54,792 nucleotides of DNA, taken from assembly GCA_002238645.1 (NCBI GenBank), contig MPMT01000026.1:1-54792 (forward strand). The letters are read 5' to 3'. The notes under the pieces were generated by a model. That model was given only the letters and a program-made list of their open reading frames with translations. It was not told the origin of the DNA and did no database searches. Of this stretch, positions 18,961 to 27,511 are shown piece after piece; positions within the stretch are counted from its first letter, which is position 1, and every line of letters begins with the position of its first letter. The translations under genes were made by a program, and so were the position numbers. Source of the DNA: Alphaproteobacteria bacterium bin52. GTDB lineage: Bacteria; Pseudomonadota; Alphaproteobacteria; Thalassobaculales; Thalassobaculaceae.

Positions 18961-20514
18961 GTGGCCTGGGAACGTCAACTCGCCGAACTTCGGTACAAGC
19001 TTGCGATCGCCGGGGAGCAGGGCGGCAGGGAGAACGTGGCGCGCCAGCATGCGAAGGGTCGGCTGACCATTCGCGAACGGATCGACGGCGTGCTGGACGA
19101 GGCGAGCTTTCGCGAGATCGGTCCAGGTGCTGGCGGTGTCGAGCGTAACGAGGCGGGCGAGATCGTCGCGTTCTCGCCGGCAAACTTCGTTCTCGGTTTC
19201 GGACGCATCGATGGCCGTTCCTGCGTGATCGGCGGCGAGGACTTCACGCTGCGCGGCGGCTCGCCCAACGAGGCCGGCCTGCGCAAGAGCATTTACACCG
19301 AGGAACTGGCGCTGCAGTACCTGGTGCCGCTTGTGCGGCTGCACGAGGGCGGGGGCGGCAGCGTGACAGGTGCCGGCGGCAAGGGTGGCGCCCCGGTTGG
19401 CTCCCCAGTGTTTCACCCGCCCCGGTTCCAGTCGGTCGCCCGGACCATGCGTGCGGTCCCGGTGGCGGCCGCGGCACTCGGGCCGGTTGCGGGTCTGCCG
19501 GCCGCCAGGCTGGTCGCATCACATTTTTCGGTCATGACCCGCACCGGGTCGCAGGTGCTGGTCGCCGGACCCAAGGTGGTGGAACGGGCCCTGGGGCAGG
19601 CGATCTCCAAGGAGGAAATGGGCGGGGCAGGCGTGCACGCACGCAACGGCGTTGTCGACAATGTCGCTGAGGACGAGCAGGGCGCGTTCAGCCAGATCCG
19701 CCACTTCTTGTCCTACATGCCGACCAACGCCTGGGAGATTTCCGCCGCCGTCCCGTCCCCGGATCCGGTCGACCGTCGCGAGCAGGCCCTCGTCGACATG
19801 GTGCCGGAAGACCGTCGCAAGGTCTACGACATGCGCCGCATCATTTCGCTGGTCGTCGATCGCGATTCGGTTTTCGAACTCGCGCGAAGCCATGCCAGGG
19901 GACAGATTACCTGCCTGGCGCGACTCGACGGCCAGCCGGTCGGTCTCTTCGCCAACGACTGCCGACACTATGCCGGTGCCATGACCGCCGAGGGATCGCA
20001 GAAGGTCCGGCGGTTCATCCAGACCTGCCAGACCTTCAACCTGCCGATCGTCACCTTCGTCGACGAGCCCGGGTTCATGATCGGTGCCGAGGCGGAAAAG
20101 GCGGCAACCATCCGCCACGGAACCGATCTCGTCCTCGCTGCCGCCGACTGCACGGTGCCGTGGGCCTCGGTGATCGTGCGCCGGTCATTCGGAGTGGCGG
20201 CCGTGGCGCATTACGGCCCGGGGGCCTACGTGCTCGCCTGGCCGTCGGCGGAGATGGGTGCCGTCCCGGTCGAGGGCGGTGTCGCCGTGGCCTTCGGCCG
20301 CGAGATCGACGCCCATCCAGATCCGGAACGCCGGAGAGCCGAGCTCGAGGCGGCGATGGCACACCGGTACTCCGCGGTGCCACGCGCCGAATCCCTGGCC
20401 ATTCACGACATGATCGACCCGCGCGAGACGCGCCCGGCCCTGTGCGACTGGGTGGCGCGGGCGCGGGCACTGCTTCCCGATGTCATCGCCAGGAAACCCC
20501 GGCTACCGCGCTAG
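18961..20514 (+). CDS. Acyl-CoA carboxylase carboxyltransferase (beta) subunit
   Basis: The 517-residue protein belongs to the biotin-dependent carboxyltransferase family (PccB/MccB/AccD5-like). It has ARQHAKGRLTIRERID near residue 29, the N-terminal crotonase-like half with GGEDFTLRGGSPNEAG, and the C-terminal half with LPIVTFVDEPGFMIGAEAEKA near residue 357. GTG 18961 is chosen because GGAG lies 9 bases upstream and the protein then begins MAWERQLAELRYK. No biotin carboxylase/carrier subunit lies nearby, so the holoenzyme must draw it from elsewhere. It differs from the pccB at 33.4 kb (glycine-rich insert EGGGGSVTGAGGKGG). It diverges from the SDR-Hyu operon. Acyl-CoA specificity is unknown. 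Confidence 0.88.
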   Translation: MAWERQLAELRYKLAIAGEQGGRENVARQHAKGRLTIRERIDGVLDEASFREIGPGAGGVERNEAGEIVAFSPANFVLGFGRIDGRSCVIGGEDFTLRGGSPNEAGLRKSIYTEELALQYLVPLVRLHEGGGGSVTGAGGKGGAPVGSPVFHPPRFQSVARTMRAVPVAAAALGPVAGLPAARLVASHFSVMTRTGSQVLVAGPKVVERALGQAISKEEMGGAGVHARNGVVDNVAEDEQGAFSQIRHFLSYMPTNAWEISAAVPSPDPVDRREQALVDMVPEDRRKVYDMRRIISLVVDRDSVFELARSHARGQITCLARLDGQPVGLFANDCRHYAGAMTAEGSQKVRRFIQTCQTFNLPIVTFVDEPGFMIGAEAEKAATIRHGTDLVLAAADCTVPWASVIVRRSFGVAAVAHYGPGAYVLAWPSAEMGAVPVEGGVAVAFGREIDAHPDPERRRAELEAAMAHRYSAVPRAESLAIHDMIDPRETRPALCDWVARARALLPDVIARKPRLPR

Positions 20515-21026
20515 GACCGGGGCTGTGCGCCGCGTCGGTTGTGCATCACCTGTGCCTCTGACAGCTGGAAGCCGACCAGGATCCGGTAGTCCAGCCAGGG
20601 CTGGTCGGTCCCGGGCAGGAACGGCTCGATCACTTCCTGGTGGATGACCCGGCGGGCCTCGCCCTCGAAGGTCAGTTCAAGCGCGAATTCCTGCTTGGCA
20701 ATGATCCGGCCGCCTGGACCGGTCACGGCGACGAAGAATGGCTGCCGTGCAATCGCGTCAACATTGGCGGGCCCGCGTTCAGCGAGCACCAGGAACCCGA
20801 CGGTCATCGACATGCCCCGGCTTCCGAGCGTGCACTCCGAGCGCAGGTCCGCAAGGTAGGCCGACCACAGCTTTCGGTCAGGGTCCACGGACGTCTCGGG
20901 CTCGAATGCGGTCACCCGCGCAAGACCGTCCACCAGCCCGACCGGGGGGCAGGGTTCGGGGATCTCTTCGGTCGCACAACCGAACAGCAGCAATGCGGTC
21001 ACCGGCACCACGACTCGCAGTTTCAT
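20511..21026 (-). CDS. Predicted lipoprotein of unknown function
   Basis: The 171-residue protein starts MKLRVVVPVTALLLFGCATEE, a short lipoprotein signal with lipobox LFGC (Cys17). The residue at +2 is Ala, so outer-membrane sorting would be expected if it uses the Lol pathway. The mature part has no motif I recognise. The open frame extends 20 codons upstream, but ATG 21026 fits the signal sequence. The stop codon overlaps the convergent carboxyltransferase stop: the two TAG codons share the CTAG at 20511-20514. It diverges from ispH over 155 bases. Confidence 0.75.
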   Translation of the reverse strand: MKLRVVVPVTALLLFGCATEEIPEPCPPVGLVDGLARVTAFEPETSVDPDRKLWSAYLADLRSECTLGSRGMSMTVGFLVLAERGPANVDAIARQPFFVAVTGPGGRIIAKQEFALELTFEGEARRVIHQEVIEPFLPGTDQPWLDYRILVGFQLSEAQVMHNRRGAQPRS

Positions 21027-21181
21027 GAACACCACCCGCAGAACGTCGACGCGCCAGACCCTAGCTGTTTGCCCCGGCACGTGCAAAGCGGTCTGCAGTG
21101 ACGCATGGTGCCTGCGAACTGGCCACGGCGGCGGTGTATGTGCATACTGACGTCCGTCGCTCGACCAGCACGGCCAGGCCC

Positions 21182-22126
21182 ATGACGCAGCCCCCGCTTG
21201 CCATCCGTCTCGCGGCCCCGCGCGGTTTCTGCGCCGGTGTCACGCGTGCCATACAGATCGTCGAGACCTGCCTCGAGAAATACGGTGCGCCGGTCTATGT
21301 CCGCCACCAGATCGTCCACAACCAGCACGTCGTGCGCGATCTCGAGGCGAGAGGCGCCATCTTCGTGACGGAGCTCGACGAGGTTCCCGACGACCGCCCG
21401 GTGGTGTTTTCCGCCCACGGAATTCCCCAGGCGGTCACAATGGAGGCCGAGCGTCGCGACCTGGTGTACTTCGATGCAACCTGTCCGCTGGTGACCAAGG
21501 TGCACAAGAGTGCCGCGCGCTACAGCGTTGCCGAACGGATGGTGATCCTGATCGGCCATGCCGGTCACCCCGAAGTCGTCGGCACCCTGGGGCAGCTGCC
21601 GTCCGACAGGATCGCGCTGGTCGAGTCGGTCGAGGATGTCATGGCACTCGACTTCCCCGCTGACCAGCCGCTCGCCTACATCACCCAGACCACCCTGTCG
21701 GTGGATGACACGGCAACCATTGTCGCGGCGCTAAAACAACGGTTCCCCGAGGTCCTTGGGATGGCGGAACGCGACATCTGCTATGCGACCACCAACCGGC
21801 AAAACGCCGTGAAGACCATCGCGCCCGATTGCGACGGGCTGATCGTGATCGGAGCATCCAACTCCTCCAACTCGAGGCGGTTGGTGGAAGTCGCGCAGGC
21901 AAACGGCTGTCCGGACGCACTGCTGCTGTCGGATGCCGGCGAACTCGACCCCGACTGGCTCAGGGACAAGGCAGTGGTCGGGATTACAGCCGGAGCCTCG
22001 GCTCCGGACATCCTGGTCAGGCAGTTGATCGATGCCTGCGGCGAAAGCCGGGAGTTGATGGTGGAAGAGGTCGAGATCACGCGGGAAGACGCCCGGTTCA
22101 GACTGCCACGCGGGCTCGAGGCCTGA
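21182..22126 (+). CDS. ispH: 4-hydroxy-3-methylbut-2-enyl diphosphate reductase
   Basis: The 314-residue iron-sulphur enzyme makes IPP and DMAPP in the last step of the MEP isoprenoid pathway. The three cluster cysteines are Cys17 in PRGFCAGV, Cys101 in DATCPLV and Cys200 in DICYATTNRQ. HVVRDLEARGAIFV and VVFSAHGIP are also typical. ATG 21182 (MTQPPLAIRLAAPRGFC) is preferred to an upstream open frame. thrB starts 13 bases after the stop, so they are co-transcribed. Next to thrB and near rnhA, this is a known alphaproteobacterial neighbourhood. Confidence 0.97.
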   Translation: MTQPPLAIRLAAPRGFCAGVTRAIQIVETCLEKYGAPVYVRHQIVHNQHVVRDLEARGAIFVTELDEVPDDRPVVFSAHGIPQAVTMEAERRDLVYFDATCPLVTKVHKSAARYSVAERMVILIGHAGHPEVVGTLGQLPSDRIALVESVEDVMALDFPADQPLAYITQTTLSVDDTATIVAALKQRFPEVLGMAERDICYATTNRQNAVKTIAPDCDGLIVIGASNSSNSRRLVEVAQANGCPDALLLSDAGELDPDWLRDKAVVGITAGASAPDILVRQLIDACGESRELMVEEVEITREDARFRLPRGLEA

Positions 22127-22139
22127 CCCGGGCTTCGTC

Positions 22140-23099
22140 GTGGCCGTCTACACTCAGGTCGGCGACGAGGATCTCGACGGGTTCCTTCGTGACTACGACA
22201 TCGGCACGCTAACGTCGTTTTCCGGCATTGCCGAGGGTGTGGAGAACTCCAACTTCCTGGTCCGCACCACCGCGGGAAGCTGGATCCTGACCCTTTATGA
22301 GAAGCGGGTGAACCCGGACGACCTGCCGTTCTTTCTCGAACTGATGCGCCACCTGTCCGGCCGCGGCCTGTCCTGTCCGACACCGGTTGCCGGGCGCGAC
22401 GGCATCACGCTCCGTCAGCTGAACGGCCGCCCTGCGGCCATGGTCACCTTCCTTGAAGGTGTCTGGCCACGGCGGATCGCGCCCGAACACTGCCGGTCGC
22501 TGGGCACCGCGCTGGCCCGGCTGCACCTCTCCGGTGGCGGCTTTGGCCGGACCCGGATCAACGCGCTCTCGCTTGACGCGTGGAGACCGCTGCTGGCGTC
22601 GTGTCAGCTCGAGGACCGGGAGATCTATATCGGCCTGTTCAACGAACTCAACGTTGAACTGCGCTGGCTGGAAGCCCACTGGCCCCGGTCCCTGCCACAT
22701 GGTGTCATCCACGCGGACCTGTTCCCTGACAATGTCTTTTTCCTTGGCCACGACGTTTCCGGGATCATCGACTTCTACTTCGCGTGCAACGATTTCCTGG
22801 CCTACGATCTCGCAGTCTGCCTGAACGCCTGGTGCTTCGAGAATGACGGCAGTTTCAACGTGACCAAGGCGCGGCTGCTCGTCTCGGCCTACCAGGCCGT
22901 CCGGCCCCTCGATGAAGCCGAGTGCTCCGCGCTGCCGGCGCTCTGCCGGGGGGCCGCCATCCGGTTCCTGCTCACCCGGCTCTACGACTGGCTCAACCAC
23001 CCGCCCGGGGCCCTGGTCCGGCCCAAGGACCCGATGGAATACCTGAAGAAACTGCGCGCGCACCAGCAGGTGCGTGGGGCCGGCGCCTACGGACTGTAG
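22140..23099 (+). CDS. thrB: Homoserine kinase, aminoglycoside-phosphotransferase type
   Basis: The 319-residue protein is the APH-fold homoserine kinase used by many alphaproteobacteria. It phosphorylates homoserine in threonine synthesis. Typical segments are SFSGIAEGVENSNFLV (residues 27-42), TFLEG near 105, and the catalytic loop HGVIHADLFPDNVFFLG near 190 followed by GIIDFYFACND, which includes the metal-binding Asp. It starts with GTG at 22140, 13 bases after ispH. In many relatives rnhA follows directly. Here the next 7.8 kb are accessory DNA. Confidence 0.95.
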   Translation: MAVYTQVGDEDLDGFLRDYDIGTLTSFSGIAEGVENSNFLVRTTAGSWILTLYEKRVNPDDLPFFLELMRHLSGRGLSCPTPVAGRDGITLRQLNGRPAAMVTFLEGVWPRRIAPEHCRSLGTALARLHLSGGGFGRTRINALSLDAWRPLLASCQLEDREIYIGLFNELNVELRWLEAHWPRSLPHGVIHADLFPDNVFFLGHDVSGIIDFYFACNDFLAYDLAVCLNAWCFENDGSFNVTKARLLVSAYQAVRPLDEAECSALPALCRGAAIRFLLTRLYDWLNHPPGALVRPKDPMEYLKKLRAHQQVRGAGAYGL

Positions 23100-23164
23100 C
23101 AGGGCAGGACAGACAGAATGACCGTGCGGGCGCCAGGCTCATGACTGTTCACAGTATCGGTATA

Positions 23165-24040
23165 TCACCGTGTCCTGACGCGCATGCTGCCAACGGCCTG
23201 TTCTCCGTATGAGGCACGCTCGTCGGCAGTGAGGTCCTGACGGTGAAACCGCGAACGTGCGGCCTCGAGCAGTCTTTCCCTCTCGCGCACGACCTCGAAA
23301 CGGTCTTCCCCTGCCTGTGACAGATTGCCGATCACGTTCCGGTGATGCGGATCGACCACTTCGAACCGTGCCCGCGCCTGATTGGCCCTGAACCGAGCCT
23401 CCTCGAACGCCAGCTCCGCCAGCCGGACGCGCTCGGCCGCTTCCTTGCCATGCTCTCCGGTGGCGTGGAGCGCGGCTTCCACTCCCAGGGGCTGGACGGC
23501 CTGGAGGACCACGGCGGCGACAGCCTCGTCAACATCCGCAGCGCCGAAGGAGATGCACGTCGTGCCGTTCGTGTGCGCGTGCCTGCCCTGGTAGAGACAG
23601 CGGCCGGCCCTGCTGCTCCCCGAGTGGACAACCTGGAGCTTGTGGGTGCAGCGCCCGCATCTCAACTGGCCGCCGGAAGCGCACCACCGTTGCGCGTCGC
23701 TCCCCTGAGGGTCGGCTCATTGGCAGCAATCAGATCACGGTTCCTTTCGTATGCGTTCCGGTCGATGCATCCCTCGTGATAGTCACGGATCAAGACCTTC
23801 CTGTCGTCAGGAGTACGTCGAACCTCATGCACCACCCATCTGCGTCCATCCTGGATGATCGTGCGCCGGGTCTTGCGCCCGCAGGCCCAGGCTCCCGCGT
23901 AAATCGGGTTGGTCAGGATCTGGCGGATGGTGTTGAATAGCTGCAGCTTCCAGACAACCCGCCATCCGTAAACTCCGGTCGGAAGAGACCGGAAGGGAAG
24001 CTCGATACCTTCCTGGCGGAACCACAGGCAGGGTAGGGTG
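23165..24040 (-). pseudogene. Serine recombinase remnant (recombinase and zinc-ribbon domains)
   Basis: Read on the minus strand from about 24040, one frame without a start gives LWFRQEGIELPF, then FNTIRQILTNPIYAGAWACG and RKVLIRDYHEGCIDRNAYE, the DNA-binding recombinase domain of large serine recombinases. It stops at a TGA near 23667. The reading resumes one base out of frame with LRCGRCTHKLQV and GTTCISFGAADVDEAVA, the zinc beta-ribbon domain and following coiled coil. A single missing T near 23666 would restore the join. The N-terminal catalytic resolvase domain is absent, and the C-terminus, ending at 23165, looks shorter than usual. It lies directly after thrB, at the left edge of the accessory segment, and is probably a relic of its acquisition. 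Confidence 0.75.
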
Positions 24041-24306
24041 GAGCCCGCATGGCGCGTGCCGGTCTCGAACGCCCGGCGGTCGAGCAGGTCACGGCGGCTC
24101 AGGAACAGCCCCGCGCGCTCCTGCGGGTGTCCATCGCCTTCTTCGAATGGTTCGGCCTCGCTTCTCCGCGATGCCGTTCCACGGCTTTCTCCCGTCGAAC
24201 CGCCTTGTACGGATCCGTGTGCCCGTTTGCTCAGAGGCTCCGTCCTGTCCCGATTGCATGTCTGACGGACCCGGTCGGGTCTCCGAAATTCGACACCGCG
24301 ACCGTT
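24041..24306. other. Stretch without recognisable gene
   Basis: Between the recombinase remnant and the MetX-like gene I see open frames on both strands but no known motif. Upstream, degraded recombinase sequence is possible. Confidence 0.4.
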
Positions 24307-25323
24307 TCAACCCGCCAACAGCTCGGCGACACAGGTGTCCAGAAAATCCATGAAGCGGCTGTCCCGCCGGTTTGGCGACGCAACGCAATGGCCCCAGACC
24401 GAGTCGTAGCTTCGAAGATCGGCGTTCGGCATGTGCGCCGCCTCAAGGGCATTGTCCTCCGGCCGGAAATAGAGATCCGTCGTGCACGGGACGAGGATCG
24501 CCCGGGCACGGATGGCGCGGAGCGCGCATTCGAAATCTCCCCCGTAGCGCGCGTTGGCGCTGATATCTCCCAGCTGCCAGGTCCGGATCTTGGCCAGAAG
24601 GTCGTTCGCGTCCCACCCGAGATGGTCCTGCTCCCAGTCGAGCAGCAACTCTTCCCAGGTCTCGATACCGAGCTCGCGGTGGAGCCGTTCGCGAAAGAAG
24701 GTCTGCGAGTACGCCCACCCCGCGTAAACCCGTCCGAAGGCCCTGAGGCCCTTGTCGGGCGGCGAGTCATAGTCGCCGCCCGAGAATGCGTCGTCGGCCA
24801 TGAGCGCCGCCTTCGGCCCTTCGAGAAATACCTTGTTGTGCGGTGAGGTACGCGCCGAGGCGCAGAAGGGCAGGATGGCGCCCACCATGTCCGGAAACTG
24901 TGCGCCCCACTGATACGCCTGGCATCCGGCCATCGACCACCCGAGAACGAGCGCGACGCGGGTCACGCCGAGTTCTTCGGTGATCAGCCGGTGCTGGCAG
25001 GCGATGTTGTCGTAGAGTGTGACGATGGGGAAGCGCGGCCCGTCGAAGGGCGGCGCGGTCGTGCTCGGCGACGAGGAGAGACCGTTGCCGAACATGTTGA
25101 TCGAAACGATGTAGTAGCGCGACGGATCGAGCGCCCGCACCCTCCGCAGATAGCTCTCATTGCGAACATGCGTACCGGTATAGAAGGTGGGCATGACGAT
25201 CGCGTTGTCGGCGCGCGCGTTGAGCGTACCGTACGTCTTGTAGGCGAGCCTCGCATCCGGCAGCGTGACGCCCGATTGCAGGGTCACTGCGCCGAGTTCG
25301 AAGACCTCGTAGTCCCGGGTCAA
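24307..25323 (-). CDS. MetX-like alpha/beta hydrolase (homoserine acyltransferase family)
   Basis: The 338-residue protein has the MetX-type alpha/beta fold: an N-terminal LAYKTYGTLNARADNAIV segment, the nucleophile Ser130 in LVLGWSMAGCQAYQWG, a probable acid Asp283 in PCTTDLYF and His312 in SVWGHCVA. Homoserine O-acetyltransferases share this layout, but many members of the group act as hydrolases on other substrates, so no precise function is assigned. It uses a TTG start at 25323 preceded by GGAGG nine bases upstream. It lies 22 bases after the GS-like gene on the same strand, so the two are very likely co-transcribed and work on a common compound. Confidence 0.8.
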   Translation of the reverse strand: MTRDYEVFELGAVTLQSGVTLPDARLAYKTYGTLNARADNAIVMPTFYTGTHVRNESYLRRVRALDPSRYYIVSINMFGNGLSSSPSTTAPPFDGPRFPIVTLYDNIACQHRLITEELGVTRVALVLGWSMAGCQAYQWGAQFPDMVGAILPFCASARTSPHNKVFLEGPKAALMADDAFSGGDYDSPPDKGLRAFGRVYAGWAYSQTFFRERLHRELGIETWEELLLDWEQDHLGWDANDLLAKIRTWQLGDISANARYGGDFECALRAIRARAILVPCTTDLYFRPEDNALEAAHMPNADLRSYDSVWGHCVASPNRRDSRFMDFLDTCVAELLAG

Positions 25324-25345
25324 TTCGCGCGACCCTCCGCGTCGT

Positions 25346-26761
25346 TCAATAGAGTCGCAAGTATTCCTGCACTTCCCAGTCGGTCACCGCCTGGTGATAG
25401 CGCTCCCATTCGTTGAACTTGTACTCCGACCAGGACTTCAGCAGCGCCGGGCCAAGCACCTCCGCCGCAAGCGGGTCTTCGTTGAGCTTCTCGGTCGCCT
25501 CCAGCAGGTTTCGCGGCAGCCGCTGCCCGCCGTGGGCGAGGATTTCTTCATCCGAGAGTGAGTAGAGATCCTTGTTCAGAGGCGGGCCGGGATCGATTTC
25601 TCCGGTCACGCCGTCGACGGCCGACGCGGTCGTCATCGCGAGCGCCAGATACGGGTTCATGCACAGATCGGTTGCCCGGTTCTCGATGCAGAACCGGTTC
25701 TGCGGCAGGCGCAGCATGGCCGAACGGTTGTTGTTGCCGTAGGTCATGTGGGTCGGGGCCCAGGTGTAAACGCCGCCCTCGAACCCGGGGACGCGGGCCA
25801 CCAGGCCGTTATAGGAGTTGACCGTACAGGCGGTGATCGCGGTCAGCGCCGCGCCGTGTCGCAGCAGGCCGCCGACCGCATGGTAGGCGGCGGGCGCCCA
25901 GTCACCGTTGGCCTCGAAGAAATTGGCCCCCGAAGCGTCGACCCGCTGCATCGAATAGTTGATGTGCGCGCCTGAGCGCCAATCTCCGATCGCGGGCTTG
26001 GGCATATAGGTGACGAACAAGTCCCGCTGCTTGGCGACTTCCTTCAACAGCACGCGCAGGAAAACCAGCCGGTCGGCCATCCCGACGAGATCGGTGTATC
26101 CGAAATCGAGTTCGATCTGTGAATAGCTGCCTTCGCAGACCACATCCTTCAGCCCCCAGCCGAGTTCCACGAGGATGTCGATGACCGGGCCGAGGAAACC
26201 CATGGAATCGATGGTGTACTCGATGTCGTAGCCGAATGCCTGACGCCGCGGCCGCACGCCCTCGCCCGGCAACGGATCGTCGTCGAACGCCTTGACCGGC
26301 CGGCCGTCGCGCCAGCGCATCACGATGAACTCCGGCTCGATTCCCGCGAAACCCGTATATCCCTTCGCCGCGGTGTCGCGCACCGCCCTCTTCAGCGTCT
26401 GGCGGGGACAGAGATTGTATGGCGCATTCTCCCACCACAGATCGGCGAACATCCACGCGCAGCTGCGGTCCCAGGGGCAGATGATCAGCGAGTCGAGATC
26501 GGGGATCGGGATCTGGTCCGAATCCGCCGGCCCAAGCTCCGGCACGAAAGAGACCGAGTGCACCGCGAATTGCGGTCCCTTGCCCATGCACAGGTTCTCG
26601 AAATCGCTGAGCGGGATCGGCTTGGTCTTCGGCAGACCGTGCATGTCGATCCAGCAGGAGAAAACGTAGCGGACGCCCGCTTCTTCGAGCTTCGCATGCT
26701 CTTCGCGAACGCGCTCGATGTCGGGAAGTGCCCCAGCCATCGTCGATTGAGTCGCGGTCAT
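25346..26761 (-). CDS. Glutamine synthetase family protein, probable gamma-glutamyl-amide ligase
   Basis: The 471-residue protein carries the catalytic landmarks of the glutamine synthetase fold: Glu142 in GIEPEF, Glu210 in CEGSYSQIELD, TYMPKP at 251-256, His266 in RSGAHINYS, the flap NSYNGLVARVPGFEG with Glu328, Arg346 in NNRSAMLRLP, and Glu360 in FCIENRATDLCMNPY. The GSGMH motif of true GlnA reads RSGAH and the N-terminal domain is short, features of GlnA-like ligases that join glutamate to amines, such as gamma-glutamylmethylamide or gamma-glutamylpolyamine synthetases. ATG 26761 is supported by GAGGGGAG upstream. It is divergent from an Lrp-type regulator and precedes the MetX-like gene. 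The amine substrate is unknown. Confidence 0.85.
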   Translation of the reverse strand: MTATQSTMAGALPDIERVREEHAKLEEAGVRYVFSCWIDMHGLPKTKPIPLSDFENLCMGKGPQFAVHSVSFVPELGPADSDQIPIPDLDSLIICPWDRSCAWMFADLWWENAPYNLCPRQTLKRAVRDTAAKGYTGFAGIEPEFIVMRWRDGRPVKAFDDDPLPGEGVRPRRQAFGYDIEYTIDSMGFLGPVIDILVELGWGLKDVVCEGSYSQIELDFGYTDLVGMADRLVFLRVLLKEVAKQRDLFVTYMPKPAIGDWRSGAHINYSMQRVDASGANFFEANGDWAPAAYHAVGGLLRHGAALTAITACTVNSYNGLVARVPGFEGGVYTWAPTHMTYGNNNRSAMLRLPQNRFCIENRATDLCMNPYLALAMTTASAVDGVTGEIDPGPPLNKDLYSLSDEEILAHGGQRLPRNLLEATEKLNEDPLAAEVLGPALLKSWSEYKFNEWERYHQAVTDWEVQEYLRLY

Positions 26762-26830
26762 CGATTGGCTCCCCTCGCTTCGATTCGATCGGTCCGGCGG
26801 TAAAATCCGCACTCTTGGACGTTGTTGGGC

Positions 26831-26855
26831 TGTTGATATCAAATTAATATTGACA
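26831..26855. promoter_or_regulatory. Candidate Lrp/AsnC operator with an overlapping -35 box
   Basis: In the 195-base divergent region between the GS-like gene and the Lrp gene, an AT-rich imperfect inverted repeat has TGTTGATAT on the left and ATATTGACA on the right (7 of 9 positions paired), centred on AAATTAA. Lrp/AsnC proteins bind such AT-centred dyads. The right arm ends in TTGACA (26850-26855), a perfect -35 box pointing at the Lrp gene. The AT-richness stands out from the GC-rich surroundings. Confidence 0.5.
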
Positions 26856-26956
26856 TTCTTTTCTGATTCTGAAGATCATGGACATGATAGTGCGGAAATG
26901 ACAATAGGGAACATGGACCGCATGCAGGTGCGCCACGATCTGAACCGGCGACCGGA

Positions 26957-27484
26957 GTGAAGCCGTTGCGAGCGGTGAACCGGCAAGGCATGGTCGAAAT
27001 CGCGGACAGCGTCTCGCCGCTGTCGTCTCCGTTCGACGACCTCAATCAGGAGATCGTTCGGCGTCTGCGAGAGGACGGGCGGGCGGCCTACGACGTCATC
27101 GGGCAGGAGCTGGGCGTATCGGGCGGAACCGTCCGCAACCGGGTCGCCCGGATGCGCGAGGCCGGCATGCTTCGCATCGTGGCCCTGGTGGACCCGGTGG
27201 CCGTCGACTACGAGACCAACGCGATGCTGGGCGTCAAGACTGCGTCGGGCGTCGCTCCCGGGGCTGTCGCGGAGCGGCTCGACCCCAATCCTGCCGTGGT
27301 CTACGTCATGTGGGTAAGCGGCCGCTACGACCTGCTTGTCGAGATCGTGTGCGACGAGGAAGCCGAGTTCGCATCATTCCTCAACGAGCACATTCACGGC
27401 CATTCGGATATCGCGCATGTCGAGGTCATGACCCGACTCGGCATGTTCAAGAACCAGTTCCTCCTCAAGCGCCACGTGCCCTGA
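26957..27484 (+). CDS. Lrp/AsnC-family transcriptional regulator
   Basis: The 175-residue protein has an N-terminal winged helix-turn-helix (DDLNQEIVRRLREDGRAAYD through GTVRNRVARMREAGML, residues 27-71) and a C-terminal RAM ligand-binding domain (AVVYVMWVSGRYDLLVEIVCD onwards), the Lrp/AsnC layout. It starts at GTG 26957. ATG 26990 is a possible shorter start. The Rieske oxygenase starts 27 bases after its stop, so both are probably in one transcript, while the GS-like and MetX-like genes diverge. Its position suggests it controls both units in response to an amino-acid-like effector. Confidence 0.9.
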   Translation: MKPLRAVNRQGMVEIADSVSPLSSPFDDLNQEIVRRLREDGRAAYDVIGQELGVSGGTVRNRVARMREAGMLRIVALVDPVAVDYETNAMLGVKTASGVAPGAVAERLDPNPAVVYVMWVSGRYDLLVEIVCDEEAEFASFLNEHIHGHSDIAHVEVMTRLGMFKNQFLLKRHVP

Positions 27485-27511
27485 TCGGCAGGACGCTCCC
27501 GGGAGACCGCG

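Noticed and set aside
24049..24846. Plus-strand frame of 265 residues opposite the recombinase remnant and MetX-like gene
   Set aside because: It overlaps the well-supported MetX-like gene on the minus strand and lacks any recognisable motif.
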